64,000 nucleotides of DNA from the NCBI GenBank assembly GCA_947631625.1, contig CANRMA010000016.1, positions 1-64,000 on the forward strand, in the 5' to 3' direction. The position numbers were made by a program, and so were the translations under genes. The notes under the pieces were generated by a model. The model searched no databases. It was not told where the DNA came from and worked only from the letters and a program-made list of their open reading frames with translations. Within the stretch, counting starts at the first letter, position 1. The number at the start of each line of letters is the position of its first letter. This DNA is from an uncultured Lachnospiraceae bacterium. Lineage in GTDB: Bacteria > Bacillota > Clostridia > Lachnospirales > Lachnospiraceae. Positions 18,822 through 27,630 of this stretch are shown one piece after another.

Positions 18822-19805
18822 ATGTCGATAAGAGTACACAATTTTGCAGGAGTCATAGGTTGGAATGCAAGGAAGTATCTTCCTATGCTGGCAAGTGAAA
18901 GTTATCTTAAGCTTCAGTTTATTACAAGGCGGAAGCAGCAGAAGAAGTATATAGATTACTTTTTTGCTCAAAAAGAGACTCCGCGCCCTGTAGTGGTAAA
19001 TTTGGAGACCGTGAACAGGTGCAACAGCACCTGCGAATTCTGCACCGCCAATATACATGCGGAAAAACGTCCGTATATGAAAATGACGGATGAAATGTAT
19101 TATTCCATTATCGATCAGTTGAGCGAGTGGGGATATAAAGGTCATTTGACATTGTACGGAAACAATGAACCGTGGTTGGACAAGCGTATTGTGGAATTTC
19201 ATAAGTATGCGAGGGAAAAGCTCCCCGATGCGTTCATATTTATGTCAACCAATGGACTGCTTCTGGACATTGCAAAAGTTAAGGCAATAATTCCGTATGT
19301 GGACCAGCTAATAATAAATAACTACTGTTTGGATATGAAACTTCATGACAATATTCAGGAAATTTATGAATATGTAAAGGCAAATCCCGAAGAGTTTAAA
19401 GATGTTGATATTTTGATACAGATGCGTTATCTGAAGGAAGTTTTGACGAACAGGGCGGGAAGCGCGCCGAATAAGCAGTCTAAGGGCAAGGTTATCAAAG
19501 AAACCTGTCTTATGCCTTTTACCGATATGTGGATAATGCCAAACGGTAAACTCGGTATCTGCTGCTGCGATAACTTTGAAGTGACCGATTTAGCCGATCT
19601 GCATGAGGTATCGCTTAAGGACGGTTGGAACAGCGCGGCATATAAGAAGCTGCGTGAAGCGATAAAAGACGGCAGACAGAATTATAATTTCTGTAAAAAC
19701 TGTGATTTCATCGATGCGGGACTCAGGATGGACGCTGTGGACGACGTATTGAAAAATCACGATCAGATGCACGGGGCAAGACAGTCGGTGTTTAAGAAGC
19801 GGTAA
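18822..19805 (+). CDS. radical SAM/SPASM protein
   Basis: 327 residues. The radical SAM cluster motif is RCNSTCEFCTAN (C-x3-C-x2-C, about residues 67-74), followed by a YGNNEPW segment where many family members have GGEP. A SPASM-like C-terminal region supplies more Cys (CLMPF, GICCCDN, FCKNCDF) for auxiliary clusters. GGGGG precedes the ATG. Unlike most SPASM enzymes, which mature peptides, this one has no small peptide gene nearby and sits between glycan genes, so the substrate may be a sugar or lipid-linked intermediate. The reaction is unknown. Confidence 0.85.
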   Translation: MSIRVHNFAGVIGWNARKYLPMLASESYLKLQFITRRKQQKKYIDYFFAQKETPRPVVVNLETVNRCNSTCEFCTANIHAEKRPYMKMTDEMYYSIIDQLSEWGYKGHLTLYGNNEPWLDKRIVEFHKYAREKLPDAFIFMSTNGLLLDIAKVKAIIPYVDQLIINNYCLDMKLHDNIQEIYEYVKANPEEFKDVDILIQMRYLKEVLTNRAGSAPNKQSKGKVIKETCLMPFTDMWIMPNGKLGICCCDNFEVTDLADLHEVSLKDGWNSAAYKKLREAIKDGRQNYNFCKNCDFIDAGLRMDAVDDVLKNHDQMHGARQSVFKKR

Positions 19806-19903
19806 GGGATATAAGCCTGCGCGCGCCATAACTTAAAAGTAAAGATAAGATTTAAAGCAGGCTTTGAAAGTTTCAGAATAAGGGTACGGAGGATAAAATA
19901 TAC

Positions 19904-20881
19904 GTGTCAACATTTAAAAACAAACGTTATTGCATTAAATTCACGCTTTTTATGCTTGCGTCATGTCTGATCACGGCCTGCGGTATTCAGGATATGGGCG
20001 GTACGGACAATGCTGAAAGAAAATATGTAACAGGCGGCATGGCGAATGTGCCGGATGAAGATACCGTGAACAGTATAGGCAGCGCGCTCAGTAAATATAT
20101 TGCAGATAATATGGGACAAGAGGATATTTTAAAATTGGCCGATAAGAAGCTTAAGAGCATGTATGATGGCAAAAAGCTGTCCATTCTCGGGGACAGTATT
20201 TCTACATATGAAAACTGGATACCGTCAGGTTATGTGGACTTTTTTCCGCTTTACGGGGAAGTGCAGGACGTTGATGAGATGTGGTGGAAAAGGCTTTTGA
20301 ACGACAGCGGAATGGAGATGTGCGCCGACAGTTCTAGCGCGGGGAGTACCTGCGTGGGAGACTCTCTGAGTCCTGACGATCCTAAATTTGCATGCAGTGA
20401 TTACAGAATAGAGGCTTTGGCAGGCTGCGAAGGAGTATATCCTGATGTGATAATAGTTTATGTGGGGACCAATGACCTGCTTACCTCGGTTCCTTTGGGT
20501 GAAAACGACGGCACACAGGCGGTTGAAGAGGGGATTATAGAGAATTTCAGCGATGCATACAGTCTGATGTTGGATAAGATTGAATCCCGGTTTCCCGCGG
20601 CCTGTATTTTCTGCTGTACTTTGACTCAGATAGGGGACTGGGGCACTGCCGATAAACCGTTTGTTACATTTGTAAATTCTCTGGGGCTTAAGGCTGAGGA
20701 TTACAGTAAGCGTATTGAACTGATCGCGGGAAATAAAGGCCTTGGCATCATAAATCTCACGGATTGCGGTATAACTGACCGTAATATGCATAATTACGTG
20801 ACGGACGGCGTCCACCTTAATACCGAGGGCATGAGAGTTGTCGGAGACGTTGTGAAGGCGGCGCTGCGCGATTTTCAATGA
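19904..20881 (+). CDS. SGNH hydrolase lipoprotein
   Basis: 325 residues starting at GTG with CGGAGGA upstream. The signal peptide ends in the lipobox LITAC (Cys about residue 26), so the protein should be lipid-anchored outside the membrane. The SGNH catalytic set is present: LSILGDSIS (Ser), SSAGSTCVGD, YVGTNDL and DGVHLN (Asp/His). Probably a glycan O-acyl esterase or transferase. It follows the radical SAM gene by 98 bp and ends at a strong bidirectional terminator. Confidence 0.85.
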   Translation: MSTFKNKRYCIKFTLFMLASCLITACGIQDMGGTDNAERKYVTGGMANVPDEDTVNSIGSALSKYIADNMGQEDILKLADKKLKSMYDGKKLSILGDSISTYENWIPSGYVDFFPLYGEVQDVDEMWWKRLLNDSGMEMCADSSSAGSTCVGDSLSPDDPKFACSDYRIEALAGCEGVYPDVIIVYVGTNDLLTSVPLGENDGTQAVEEGIIENFSDAYSLMLDKIESRFPAACIFCCTLTQIGDWGTADKPFVTFVNSLGLKAEDYSKRIELIAGNKGLGIINLTDCGITDRNMHNYVTDGVHLNTEGMRVVGDVVKAALRDFQ

Positions 20882-20928
20882 AAGCCGGAGGGGCTGATAT
20901 ATAAGTGATATGTATGATAAGTTGTAAA

Positions 20929-20983
20929 AAATGACACTAATGTCAGATTGTGGTCTGTTTAAAATCTGACATCGGTGTCATTT
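20929..20983. terminator. strong bidirectional terminator with nested palindromes
   Basis: The arms 20929-20949 and 20963-20983 are inverted repeats matching at 19 of 21 positions, starting with AAATGACAC and ending GTGTCATTT. Each arm is itself a TGACA-N4-TGTCA palindrome. The hairpin lies between converging genes, and the A-rich and T-rich flanks serve both directions. Confidence 0.8.
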
Positions 20984-20994
20984 ATGCATTCGGA

Positions 20995-22554
20995 TTATTT
21001 TCCGTCTCCTTCATGATATTCTTTTTCCGTGTTTACGTTCCAGATATTATCCTTGCTCTTAACGCCGTTTACGATGTTTTTGACGGTTTCAAAAGAAGTC
21101 ATCATGGAGTGGTCTATATTATTATAGCGGTGCTGGCCGTTGCGGCCCACGCAATAGAGATTGTCGATGGTATTCAGGTAATCCACCAGTGTGTCTATCT
21201 CATTGTAGGTGTCAAAATATGCCGGATACGCTTTTTTCACTCTCTCCACATGAGAGTCCATTACGTCGGAGGGCTTGTCCGTAAGTCCCATACTCACTAT
21301 CTCGTTTACCGCAAATTCAGTGAATTCTTCATCGGACATGGTCCAGTATCTGTCCCCTTCGTTTACAAAGTATTCCAGACCTATCCAGACGGTATTTTGT
21401 ATATCTTTTATCATATAAGGGGACCAGTTGTTGTAGATCTGAAAACGGCCCAGTTTTACTGAGCGGTCCTGCACGTAGATCCAACAGTCCGGCACGATAT
21501 TGTTGATGGTCTTTATATTGGTCTTGTTTTTCAGATTGAGCTTGGGCAGCAGTATCCCCACAGTCATATAGTCGCGGTAGGGAAGGCCTGCCGCTATCTC
21601 TGCAGGCTTGTCCGGAACGTCGTTCATGCCTGCCATAAGGTCTTTTATCGGCATGGAAGAGATAAAAACATCGCCTTCGACGGTTATCTTTTCACCGTTA
21701 TTTTCATAAGTAAGTGAAGTTATGTGGTTGTTCTCATCTTTATGAAAGCCGACAACTTTAGAGTTTTTGAGTATATGACCTCCAAGTTTGGCAACTTCCT
21801 GCGCGGTAACGTCCCATAACTGCCCGGGGCCCAGTTTGGGATATGAAAATTCTTCAATAAGAGAAGTTTCTACTTTGCGGTTCTTGTTGCCGGGAAGCAG
21901 CTTTCCGAATATATCCTTGATGATCGCCGCGACCGACAATCCTTTGGCGCGCTGCGCGCCCCAGTCGGGAGCGATTTCCCTGGGATGGCGTCCCCAGAGG
22001 TTTTCCGTATAATATTCAAAGAACATGGAGTACAGCTTGCGGCCGAAACGGTTTATATAAAAGTCCTCAAGGGAATTTTCCTTACGTTTCTTTATATTGG
22101 CGGCAATGTAGCTTAAGCCGGACTGTATCGTTGCAATAAGTCCCATATTCTTAAAAGTTTCAAGCTTAAGGGAGATCGGGTAGTCGTAGAATTTTTTGTT
22201 GAAATATATTCTCGATACTCTGTGCCTGCGCAGCATGACCCGGTCTTCCTTCTCGGGATCGGGACCGTTTTGGGCCAATGTCATTTGGCGGCCAAGGACT
22301 ATATCGTCATAGGTGGGAGAGCCCTGCAGAGGCAGCATGTTGTTCCACCATTCGTTTACCTCGGGCACTTTGGAGAAAAAGCGGTGGCCGCCCATATCCA
22401 TGCGGTTGCCTTTATAATTGACGGTCTTGGAGATGCCGCCCATAGACTCGCTTTCTTCTAATACAGTGACCTCATATTCGCTGCTTTGTTTCAACAATTC
22501 ATAAGCTGCAGTCAGTCCGGCGGGACCGGCGCCTATAATGTATGCTTTTTTCAT
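20995..22554 (-). CDS. FAD-dependent amine-oxidase/UGM-like oxidoreductase
   Basis: 519 residues from the ATG at 22554, preferred over 22596 because AAGGA lies just upstream. The dinucleotide-binding start [17 protein letters not shown], then MGGISKTV and MGGHRFF, place it in the FAD amine oxidase/protoporphyrinogen oxidase-like group close to UDP-galactopyranose mutase. The C-terminus has the second FAD contact ([19 protein letters not shown]). Relatives sit in polysaccharide clusters next to polyprenyl-linked sugar genes. It is the only large leftward gene in this stretch. The substrate is unknown. Confidence 0.8.
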   Translation of the reverse strand: MKKAYIIGAGPAGLTAAYELLKQSSEYEVTVLEESESMGGISKTVNYKGNRMDMGGHRFFSKVPEVNEWWNNMLPLQGSPTYDDIVLGRQMTLAQNGPDPEKEDRVMLRRHRVSRIYFNKKFYDYPISLKLETFKNMGLIATIQSGLSYIAANIKKRKENSLEDFYINRFGRKLYSMFFEYYTENLWGRHPREIAPDWGAQRAKGLSVAAIIKDIFGKLLPGNKNRKVETSLIEEFSYPKLGPGQLWDVTAQEVAKLGGHILKNSKVVGFHKDENNHITSLTYENNGEKITVEGDVFISSMPIKDLMAGMNDVPDKPAEIAAGLPYRDYMTVGILLPKLNLKNKTNIKTINNIVPDCWIYVQDRSVKLGRFQIYNNWSPYMIKDIQNTVWIGLEYFVNEGDRYWTMSDEEFTEFAVNEIVSMGLTDKPSDVMDSHVERVKKAYPAYFDTYNEIDTLVDYLNTIDNLYCVGRNGQHRYNNIDHSMMTSFETVKNIVNGVKSKDNIWNVNTEKEYHEGDGK

Positions 22555-22737
22555 ATGAATTCCTTTCTTACAAGGGGATGTCGGGCATTTGCGCAAATGC
22601 GTGTCGCAATCACCTGCCCAGCTAATATATTACCATGTTTACGGAACATTGTACAGAAGGCTTTTTTGAAAAAGCGCTGTCTTACTGTCAAAAACTGGAC
22701 ATACTTACCGATTTGAAGTAAAATATTTAATGATCGG

Positions 22738-22768
22738 TCCATAGATCATGGGTCATTAACTATAATGA
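22738..22768 (+). promoter_or_regulatory. candidate promoter in divergent region
   Basis: TATAAT at 22761-22766 lies 37 bp before the next plus-strand gene. The expected -35 position is poor. TAATGA (22728-22733) and TCATTA (22753-22758) form a wide dyad over this region, hinting at an activator or repressor site. Confidence 0.3.
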
Positions 22769-22802
22769 TACCGCAGGACCGGGAAAGGAAGAAAGATTCC
22801 CT

Positions 22803-23882
22803 ATGATACAGACCGTAAATTTTATCTTCTGGCTGTTGGTCATTCCGTTTTGCATAGGTCTGGTTCCCGCGTCGGTTATGCCGGAAAATAAAAGAGATCC
22901 GATTACGGTATTTATCGCCGGATATCTGCTCATGTGGTCGGTCTTCGAAGTGATCGCCATACCGGCGGTGATACTGATCAAATATGATAATTTTACGTTC
23001 GTGCTGCGTTATTTCACGGCTGCGGCAATCCTTCTGGCTGCGGCGGGGATACTGCTGCGTTATTATGATTATAGGAAAAGCGGTGGGGAAACGTGGTTAG
23101 GCATAGCTAACTTGAGAGACGCCGTATTTAGCGCAGAGGCTAAGGCTGAATGGCTTATTTTTGCGGTATTGTTGGGCTTTCAGCTGTATATGGCGGTTAC
23201 GAGAGCTTCATTTGACGGGGACGATGCATATTATGTTGTGCAGTCTTTAATGGCGCAGCAAAGCAACGCCATGTACAAAAATCTGCCGTATACGGGTTGG
23301 TCGTCTTCACTTGATGTGCGGCATGCTCTGGCAGTCTTTCCGATGTGGGTGGCCTTTGTGGCGGTTAATGCGGGCGTACACGCCACCGTGGTATCTCATG
23401 TGGTCATGCCGCTTGCGCTTATTCCTTTAAGCTATTTCGTATATTATGAGACCGCTAAGGCTCTGTTTGGGGAAAATAAAGAGAATGCCGCGGTTTTTAT
23501 GATAATGATGGCGCTGTTTCAGATTTTCGGTAATGTTTCGATATATACGAATGAGACGTTTTTCTTAACAAGGACGTGGCAGGGTAAAGCTGTAACCGCA
23601 AGTTTTGTCATTCCGTTATGCTTTTTGCTCATCCTGTGGCTTTACAATGAAGAAAAAGAGAATAAAGGCCGGAAAGCGGGCCTTTGGATAATGTTTGTGT
23701 GCATGAATATGACTGCGGGCGTCTGCAGTTCGCTTGCGGTATTTCTTATGACTATACTCACAGGCGCTGCGGCCTTCTGCATAATGGCAGTCAAAAGGGA
23801 GTTTAAACTGCCTGTGAAGCTTGTCCTGTGCTGTATTCCGAATGCGATTTATGTATTGCTGTATTTAGGCCTGGCCGGTTAG
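22803..23882 (+). CDS. GT-C-like membrane protein, N-terminal part (DUF6077-like), split
   Basis: 359 residues with nine or so membrane segments and the outer-loop motif ASFDGDDAYYVVQSL, an acidic signature for lipid-linked-sugar glycosyltransferases. It ends abruptly at a TAG at 23880 after YVLLYLGLAG, inside what should be a membrane domain. The next open frame (23893-24660) continues with further membrane spans and the soluble C-terminal domain expected of the same protein. Together they give about 615 residues, the size I associate with DUF6077 proteins. Probably a one-base frameshift near 23870-23885 or a genuine split. Confidence 0.65.
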   Translation: MIQTVNFIFWLLVIPFCIGLVPASVMPENKRDPITVFIAGYLLMWSVFEVIAIPAVILIKYDNFTFVLRYFTAAAILLAAAGILLRYYDYRKSGGETWLGIANLRDAVFSAEAKAEWLIFAVLLGFQLYMAVTRASFDGDDAYYVVQSLMAQQSNAMYKNLPYTGWSSSLDVRHALAVFPMWVAFVAVNAGVHATVVSHVVMPLALIPLSYFVYYETAKALFGENKENAAVFMIMMALFQIFGNVSIYTNETFFLTRTWQGKAVTASFVIPLCFLLILWLYNEEKENKGRKAGLWIMFVCMNMTAGVCSSLAVFLMTILTGAAAFCIMAVKREFKLPVKLVLCCIPNAIYVLLYLGLAG

Positions 23883-23892
23883 GAGAATTTAT

Positions 23893-24660
23893 ATGTGGGG
23901 AATATTTATGGAGAGCGTGGTGATATTCCAAAACTATGTGGGATATCATCAGAATAAGTTCCTTTTCGGGATATATCTTTTTTTCCTGTTGTATTTGTTA
24001 AAAACGGAAAAAGATAAAAAAATACGCGCAATTTTGATATACACGCCGCTGCTTATACTCATAGCGTTTTTTTGTCCGCTGTTCAGAAAGGTGTTTGTAA
24101 GGCTTTTCGAAGATGCCGATACTTATTACAGGCTGTTGTGGCTTGTTCAGATGAGTACGGTGAGCGCATACGGCGCGGTAAAAATGTGCGGTAAACACAG
24201 GAAGCTCATGCTTATAGTTATGTCAATAGCTGTCGTCGCCTGCGGAAAGTATGTATACAGCAGCGAATATATTACCAAAGCCGAAAATATGTATCATCTG
24301 CCGCAGGAAGCAATTGAAGTTGCTAAGATCATAGAGCCGGAAAAAGGTCGCGCGGTGGCTCTGGTTCCGGCCGACCTGATATATTATGTCAGACAGTATT
24401 CAAGTAATATAAATATGCCTTATGGCAGAGAGATGCTCATCGCAAACTGGGATTATTATAATGAAATGTATGAGGCGATGGAAGGGACGGAAGTCATAGA
24501 TACGCCTGTTTTTGCGGAACTTGTCAGGAATTACGGCTGCAATTATGTGGTGCTGAACAAGACCAGAAAAACGTCGCAATCGCTTGAAGACTATGGTTTT
24601 GAGCTGTATGACAGCACGGAAAATTATTTAATATATCAGACAGACCAAAGCGCAGGATGA
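23893..24660 (+). CDS. GT-C-like membrane protein, C-terminal part of the split gene
   Basis: 255 residues with four or five membrane spans, then a 120-residue soluble domain starting near YSSEYITKAENMYHLP. Its frame is open upstream of the ATG through V-R-R-I-Y, which lines up with the truncated end of the preceding gene. However AGGAG sits 7 bp before the ATG at 23893, so independent translation of two subunits is also possible. Confidence 0.6.
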   Translation: MWGIFMESVVIFQNYVGYHQNKFLFGIYLFFLLYLLKTEKDKKIRAILIYTPLLILIAFFCPLFRKVFVRLFEDADTYYRLLWLVQMSTVSAYGAVKMCGKHRKLMLIVMSIAVVACGKYVYSSEYITKAENMYHLPQEAIEVAKIIEPEKGRAVALVPADLIYYVRQYSSNINMPYGREMLIANWDYYNEMYEAMEGTEVIDTPVFAELVRNYGCNYVVLNKTRKTSQSLEDYGFELYDSTENYLIYQTDQSAG

Positions 24661-24730
24661 TAAGAACATTGATAAGGGTTTGGAATGAGCGGACCTGAGA
24701 TCATAATAGCAACGTATCAGGAGAGTAGAA

Positions 24731-26191
24731 ATGCTGTTTAATTCGTATATATTCATATTTTTATTTTTTCCGGCATGCCTGCTTGGCTATTACGGACTTA
24801 TACATTTTAAATATAATGCTGCCGCGCGGCTTTTTCTTATCATAATGTCTTTCTGGTTTTACGGCTATTTCAGGATAAATTATCTTTTTATAATGATATT
24901 CAGTATCGCGATAAATTATATTTTTCATAGAATTATGTCGCAAAAGCCCTCAAAGCCTCTGATCTGCTGCGCAGTGGCGGCTAATCTGGGCCTGCTGTTT
25001 TATTTTAAATATTTTGATTTTTTCATAACAAATATAAATGCGACGTTTTGCACATCGTTTGCCTTGAAAAATATTGTACTGCCTTTGGGCATCAGCTTTT
25101 TTACCTTCCAACAGATAGGTTTCATAGTTGACACATACAGGGGGGAAGTTAAAAACTGCAGCCTGTCGGAGTACGTGCTTTTCGTCGCATTTTTTCCCCA
25201 GCTGATAGCGGGGCCTATAGTGAACGGTGCGGAAATGCTGCCGCAGTTTGCCCGCATGGGCAAAGAAAAGTTTGACGCCGAACTGTTTTTCAGAGGTCTT
25301 GCGCTTTTTATAATGGGACTTTTTAAAAAGGTGATATTGGCGGACACGTTAGGGGCCGGGGTGGATTACGGCTATCTCAACATGCAGCTTTTGGGGCGGA
25401 TCGATGCCGTTATAGTAATAATTGCGTATTCGCTGCAGTTGTATTTTGATTTCAGCGGCTACTGCGATATGGCAAGAGGACTGGGCGCAATGCTCGGATT
25501 TCATATACCGGTGAATTTCAATTCGCCGTATAAGGCGGTGAATATAATAGATTTCTGGAAAAGATGGCACATTACGCTGAACCGCTTTTTCACCGGATAT
25601 GTATACATACCGCTTGGCGGCAACCGCAAAGGGAAGACGAGAATGTATGTCAACCTGCTTCTGGTATTTCTGTTAAGCGGCATATGGCATGGCGCCGGTT
25701 GGAATTTCATCGTCTGGGGTATGATGCACGGGGTATTGTATGTTATCACAAGGTGGCTGCAGGAACATGTAAAAGGCGGACGTCTGCATATGGCGGCAGC
25801 CGTTAAACGCATTCTGCTGTTCATATACGTGAGTATGGCGTGGGTATATTTCAGGGCGGATAGCATAGCGTCCGCCAACAGCCTGCTCAAAACTGCGTTG
25901 ACCGGACGTATGCAGAGACTCTCACTTGATCTGGCGGAATGTTTTAAACTGGATGAATTCTGGTATGTTATCAAGGTGCTGCATTTTGATGCGAAAGCAT
26001 GGAGCGGCTATATACTCATGTTTGTAATGCTTGCTGCGGGACTTATGCTGTCGATGGCCGGGATCAATGCAGACGAGGCGGCGCAGCGCGCAAAGGGGAG
26101 GCCGGTTTCCTGCATAATGCTTGCCGGCATGTTGGTATGGTGCATACTTTCGTTTTCCGGGGTAAGTACGTTTTTATACTTTAATTTCTGA
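24731..26191 (+). CDS. AlgI-type MBOAT O-acyltransferase
   Basis: 486 residues with about eleven membrane segments. The motifs are NIVLPLGISFFTFQQIGFIV, FPQLIAGPIV, LYFDFSGYCDMARGLG, FWKRWHITLNRFFTGYVYIP and LSGIWHGAGWNFIVWG, with the catalytic His. It is closer to AlgI/PatA than the MBOAT at 6975. A DltD-like SGNH gene follows after an inverted-repeat element. No ACP adjoins, so the donor may be an acyl-CoA or the ACP at 13075. Confidence 0.9.
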   Translation: MLFNSYIFIFLFFPACLLGYYGLIHFKYNAAARLFLIIMSFWFYGYFRINYLFIMIFSIAINYIFHRIMSQKPSKPLICCAVAANLGLLFYFKYFDFFITNINATFCTSFALKNIVLPLGISFFTFQQIGFIVDTYRGEVKNCSLSEYVLFVAFFPQLIAGPIVNGAEMLPQFARMGKEKFDAELFFRGLALFIMGLFKKVILADTLGAGVDYGYLNMQLLGRIDAVIVIIAYSLQLYFDFSGYCDMARGLGAMLGFHIPVNFNSPYKAVNIIDFWKRWHITLNRFFTGYVYIPLGGNRKGKTRMYVNLLLVFLLSGIWHGAGWNFIVWGMMHGVLYVITRWLQEHVKGGRLHMAAAVKRILLFIYVSMAWVYFRADSIASANSLLKTALTGRMQRLSLDLAECFKLDEFWYVIKVLHFDAKAWSGYILMFVMLAAGLMLSMAGINADEAAQRAKGRPVSCIMLAGMLVWCILSFSGVSTFLYFNF

Positions 26192-26199
26192 ATATTAAT

Positions 26200-26394
26200 T
26201 TGCGAAACTATACTTTAAGGATTAGAGATAGTGCAAATTTAAAAATATCCTTGCAGGTCGCTTTCGCTGCGTTGAGCCTCGCAACGGTGCTAAGGCTGCA
26301 AAATACGCAGCCTAAGGACCGGCGGGCTCAGAGCCCCTGCAATGATATTTGTTAAATCTGCACAATCAATATATGTTTAGATATAGTTTCGCAA
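26200..26394. mobile_element. MITE-like inverted-repeat element, copy 1
   Basis: 195 bp bounded by TTGCGAAAC and GTTTCGCAA. Long, imperfect terminal inverted repeats reach the core words TTGCAGG and CCTGCAA, and the GC-rich centre folds on itself. Related copies lie at 33725, 40267 and 59082. No transposase is encoded. It separates the second MBOAT gene from its DltD-like partner. Confidence 0.8.
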
Positions 26395-26481
26395 TTATCT
26401 ACAATTTTTAATAAGCGTCAAAGCCGCAATTAAAGTTAAACAGAATTGTATAGTATTATTAGGATAGGAAAGGCAGCGCAG

Positions 26482-27630
26482 ATGAATGCAGACAGAGATT
26501 TGGCCGTGAATATAAGTGAGGAAGCCGATAGGGCTAAAGGTAAAAAGGTTAGGGAGGCATATGGCGGGGCTTCTGTTAAAACATATAGGAGAGCGCTTAT
26601 AATTACAATAACAAGTGTTATCATAATGCTTCTGGCCGTAATGGCTGCGGTTATATATGTAGATCCTTTTTTCCATTATCATGCTCCGCTTGAGAACTTT
26701 CCGTATCTTGTAGACAATCAGCTCAGTCAGAATCCGGGAATGGCCATGAATATGGACTATGACAGTGTGATATTGGGTTCGTCCATGACGGTGAATTTCA
26801 ATACGGACTGGTTTAAGGAAGAACTGGGGCTTGATGCGATAAAATTAAGTTACAGCGGAGCCTATCCCAAAGATCAGGCCAATATAATGGATGTGATCTT
26901 TAAAAGCGGACATGACGTTAAAGCGGTTTTTTTGGGGATTGATGTTATGACCTACTCGGGCGGCGTGGACGAGACCAAATATCCCATACCGGAATATCTG
27001 TATGATGATGAATATATTAACGATATACAGTATATTTTCAATAAAGACGTGCTGCTTAATTATATCCTGCGCCCGCTTGCAGATCCCGATAAGACCGATC
27101 TTTCCACGGTGTATGAAAGCTGGTGGACGGATGAGTATTATGACAAGCAGTGGGTAATGCATAATTACGAGCCTCCCGCCCGGGTAGCCGAGGCGGCTGA
27201 GGAAGACGAATATATTGAAAGAGTTAAATTGAATATGGACGTCAATATCTGTCCGTATATAGAAGATGATCCGGATACGGAGTTTTATATTTTTTTCCCG
27301 CCATACAGCATTCTTTACTGGAATGATGTCATATGTGAAAATCATCTTGATGCGACAATGGCCGAATACAGGTATATTGCAAAGCGGGTGCTTGAATATG
27401 ACAATGTGCGGCTGTTTTTCTTTCCAAATCAGGAATGGATAGTGACCGATCTGGATAATTATGCGGATTACACCCATTATCATAAGGGTATCAATCATTA
27501 TATGACTAAATGTTTTGCTGACGGAAGCTGCGAGGTGTCTTCGGAAGAAAAAATGGAGCAGGAGCTTGATGATATGCGCCTGCTCATTGATAAATTTGAT
27601 TTTGAAGAGTTATTTTCACACGAATACTAG
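26482..27630 (+). CDS. DltD/AlgX-like SGNH protein with membrane anchor
   Basis: 382 residues from the ATG at 26482 (GGAAAGG upstream; the in-frame TTG at 26446 is less likely). A membrane helix near 37-60 is followed by the typical IYVDPFFHYHAPL and then the GSS block (SVILGSSMTVNF) used in place of GDS by DltD-like proteins. ADYTHYHKGINHYM near the end supplies the catalytic His region. Partners of MBOAT enzymes of this kind bind or transfer acyl groups outside the membrane. Its 3' end overlaps the opposing gene by 4 bp. Confidence 0.8.
   Translation: MNADRDLAVNISEEADRAKGKKVREAYGGASVKTYRRALIITITSVIIMLLAVMAAVIYVDPFFHYHAPLENFPYLVDNQLSQNPGMAMNMDYDSVILGSSMTVNFNTDWFKEELGLDAIKLSYSGAYPKDQANIMDVIFKSGHDVKAVFLGIDVMTYSGGVDETKYPIPEYLYDDEYINDIQYIFNKDVLLNYILRPLADPDKTDLSTVYESWWTDEYYDKQWVMHNYEPPARVAEAAEEDEYIERVKLNMDVNICPYIEDDPDTEFYIFFPPYSILYWNDVICENHLDATMAEYRYIAKRVLEYDNVRLFFFPNQEWIVTDLDNYADYTHYHKGINHYMTKCFADGSCEVSSEEKMEQELDDMRLLIDKFDFEELFSHEY

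Noticed and set aside
18476-18856. Minus-strand open frame with a 10-residue repeat (Y-P-D-L-N type)
   Set aside because: It is the reverse reading of the 30-bp tandem repeats and lies mostly antisense to the membrane-protein gene; no start signals.
20225-20878. 217-codon minus-strand frame opposite the SGNH lipoprotein gene
   Set aside because: The plus strand encodes a complete SGNH protein with signal peptide and RBS; the antisense frame has no recognisable domain.
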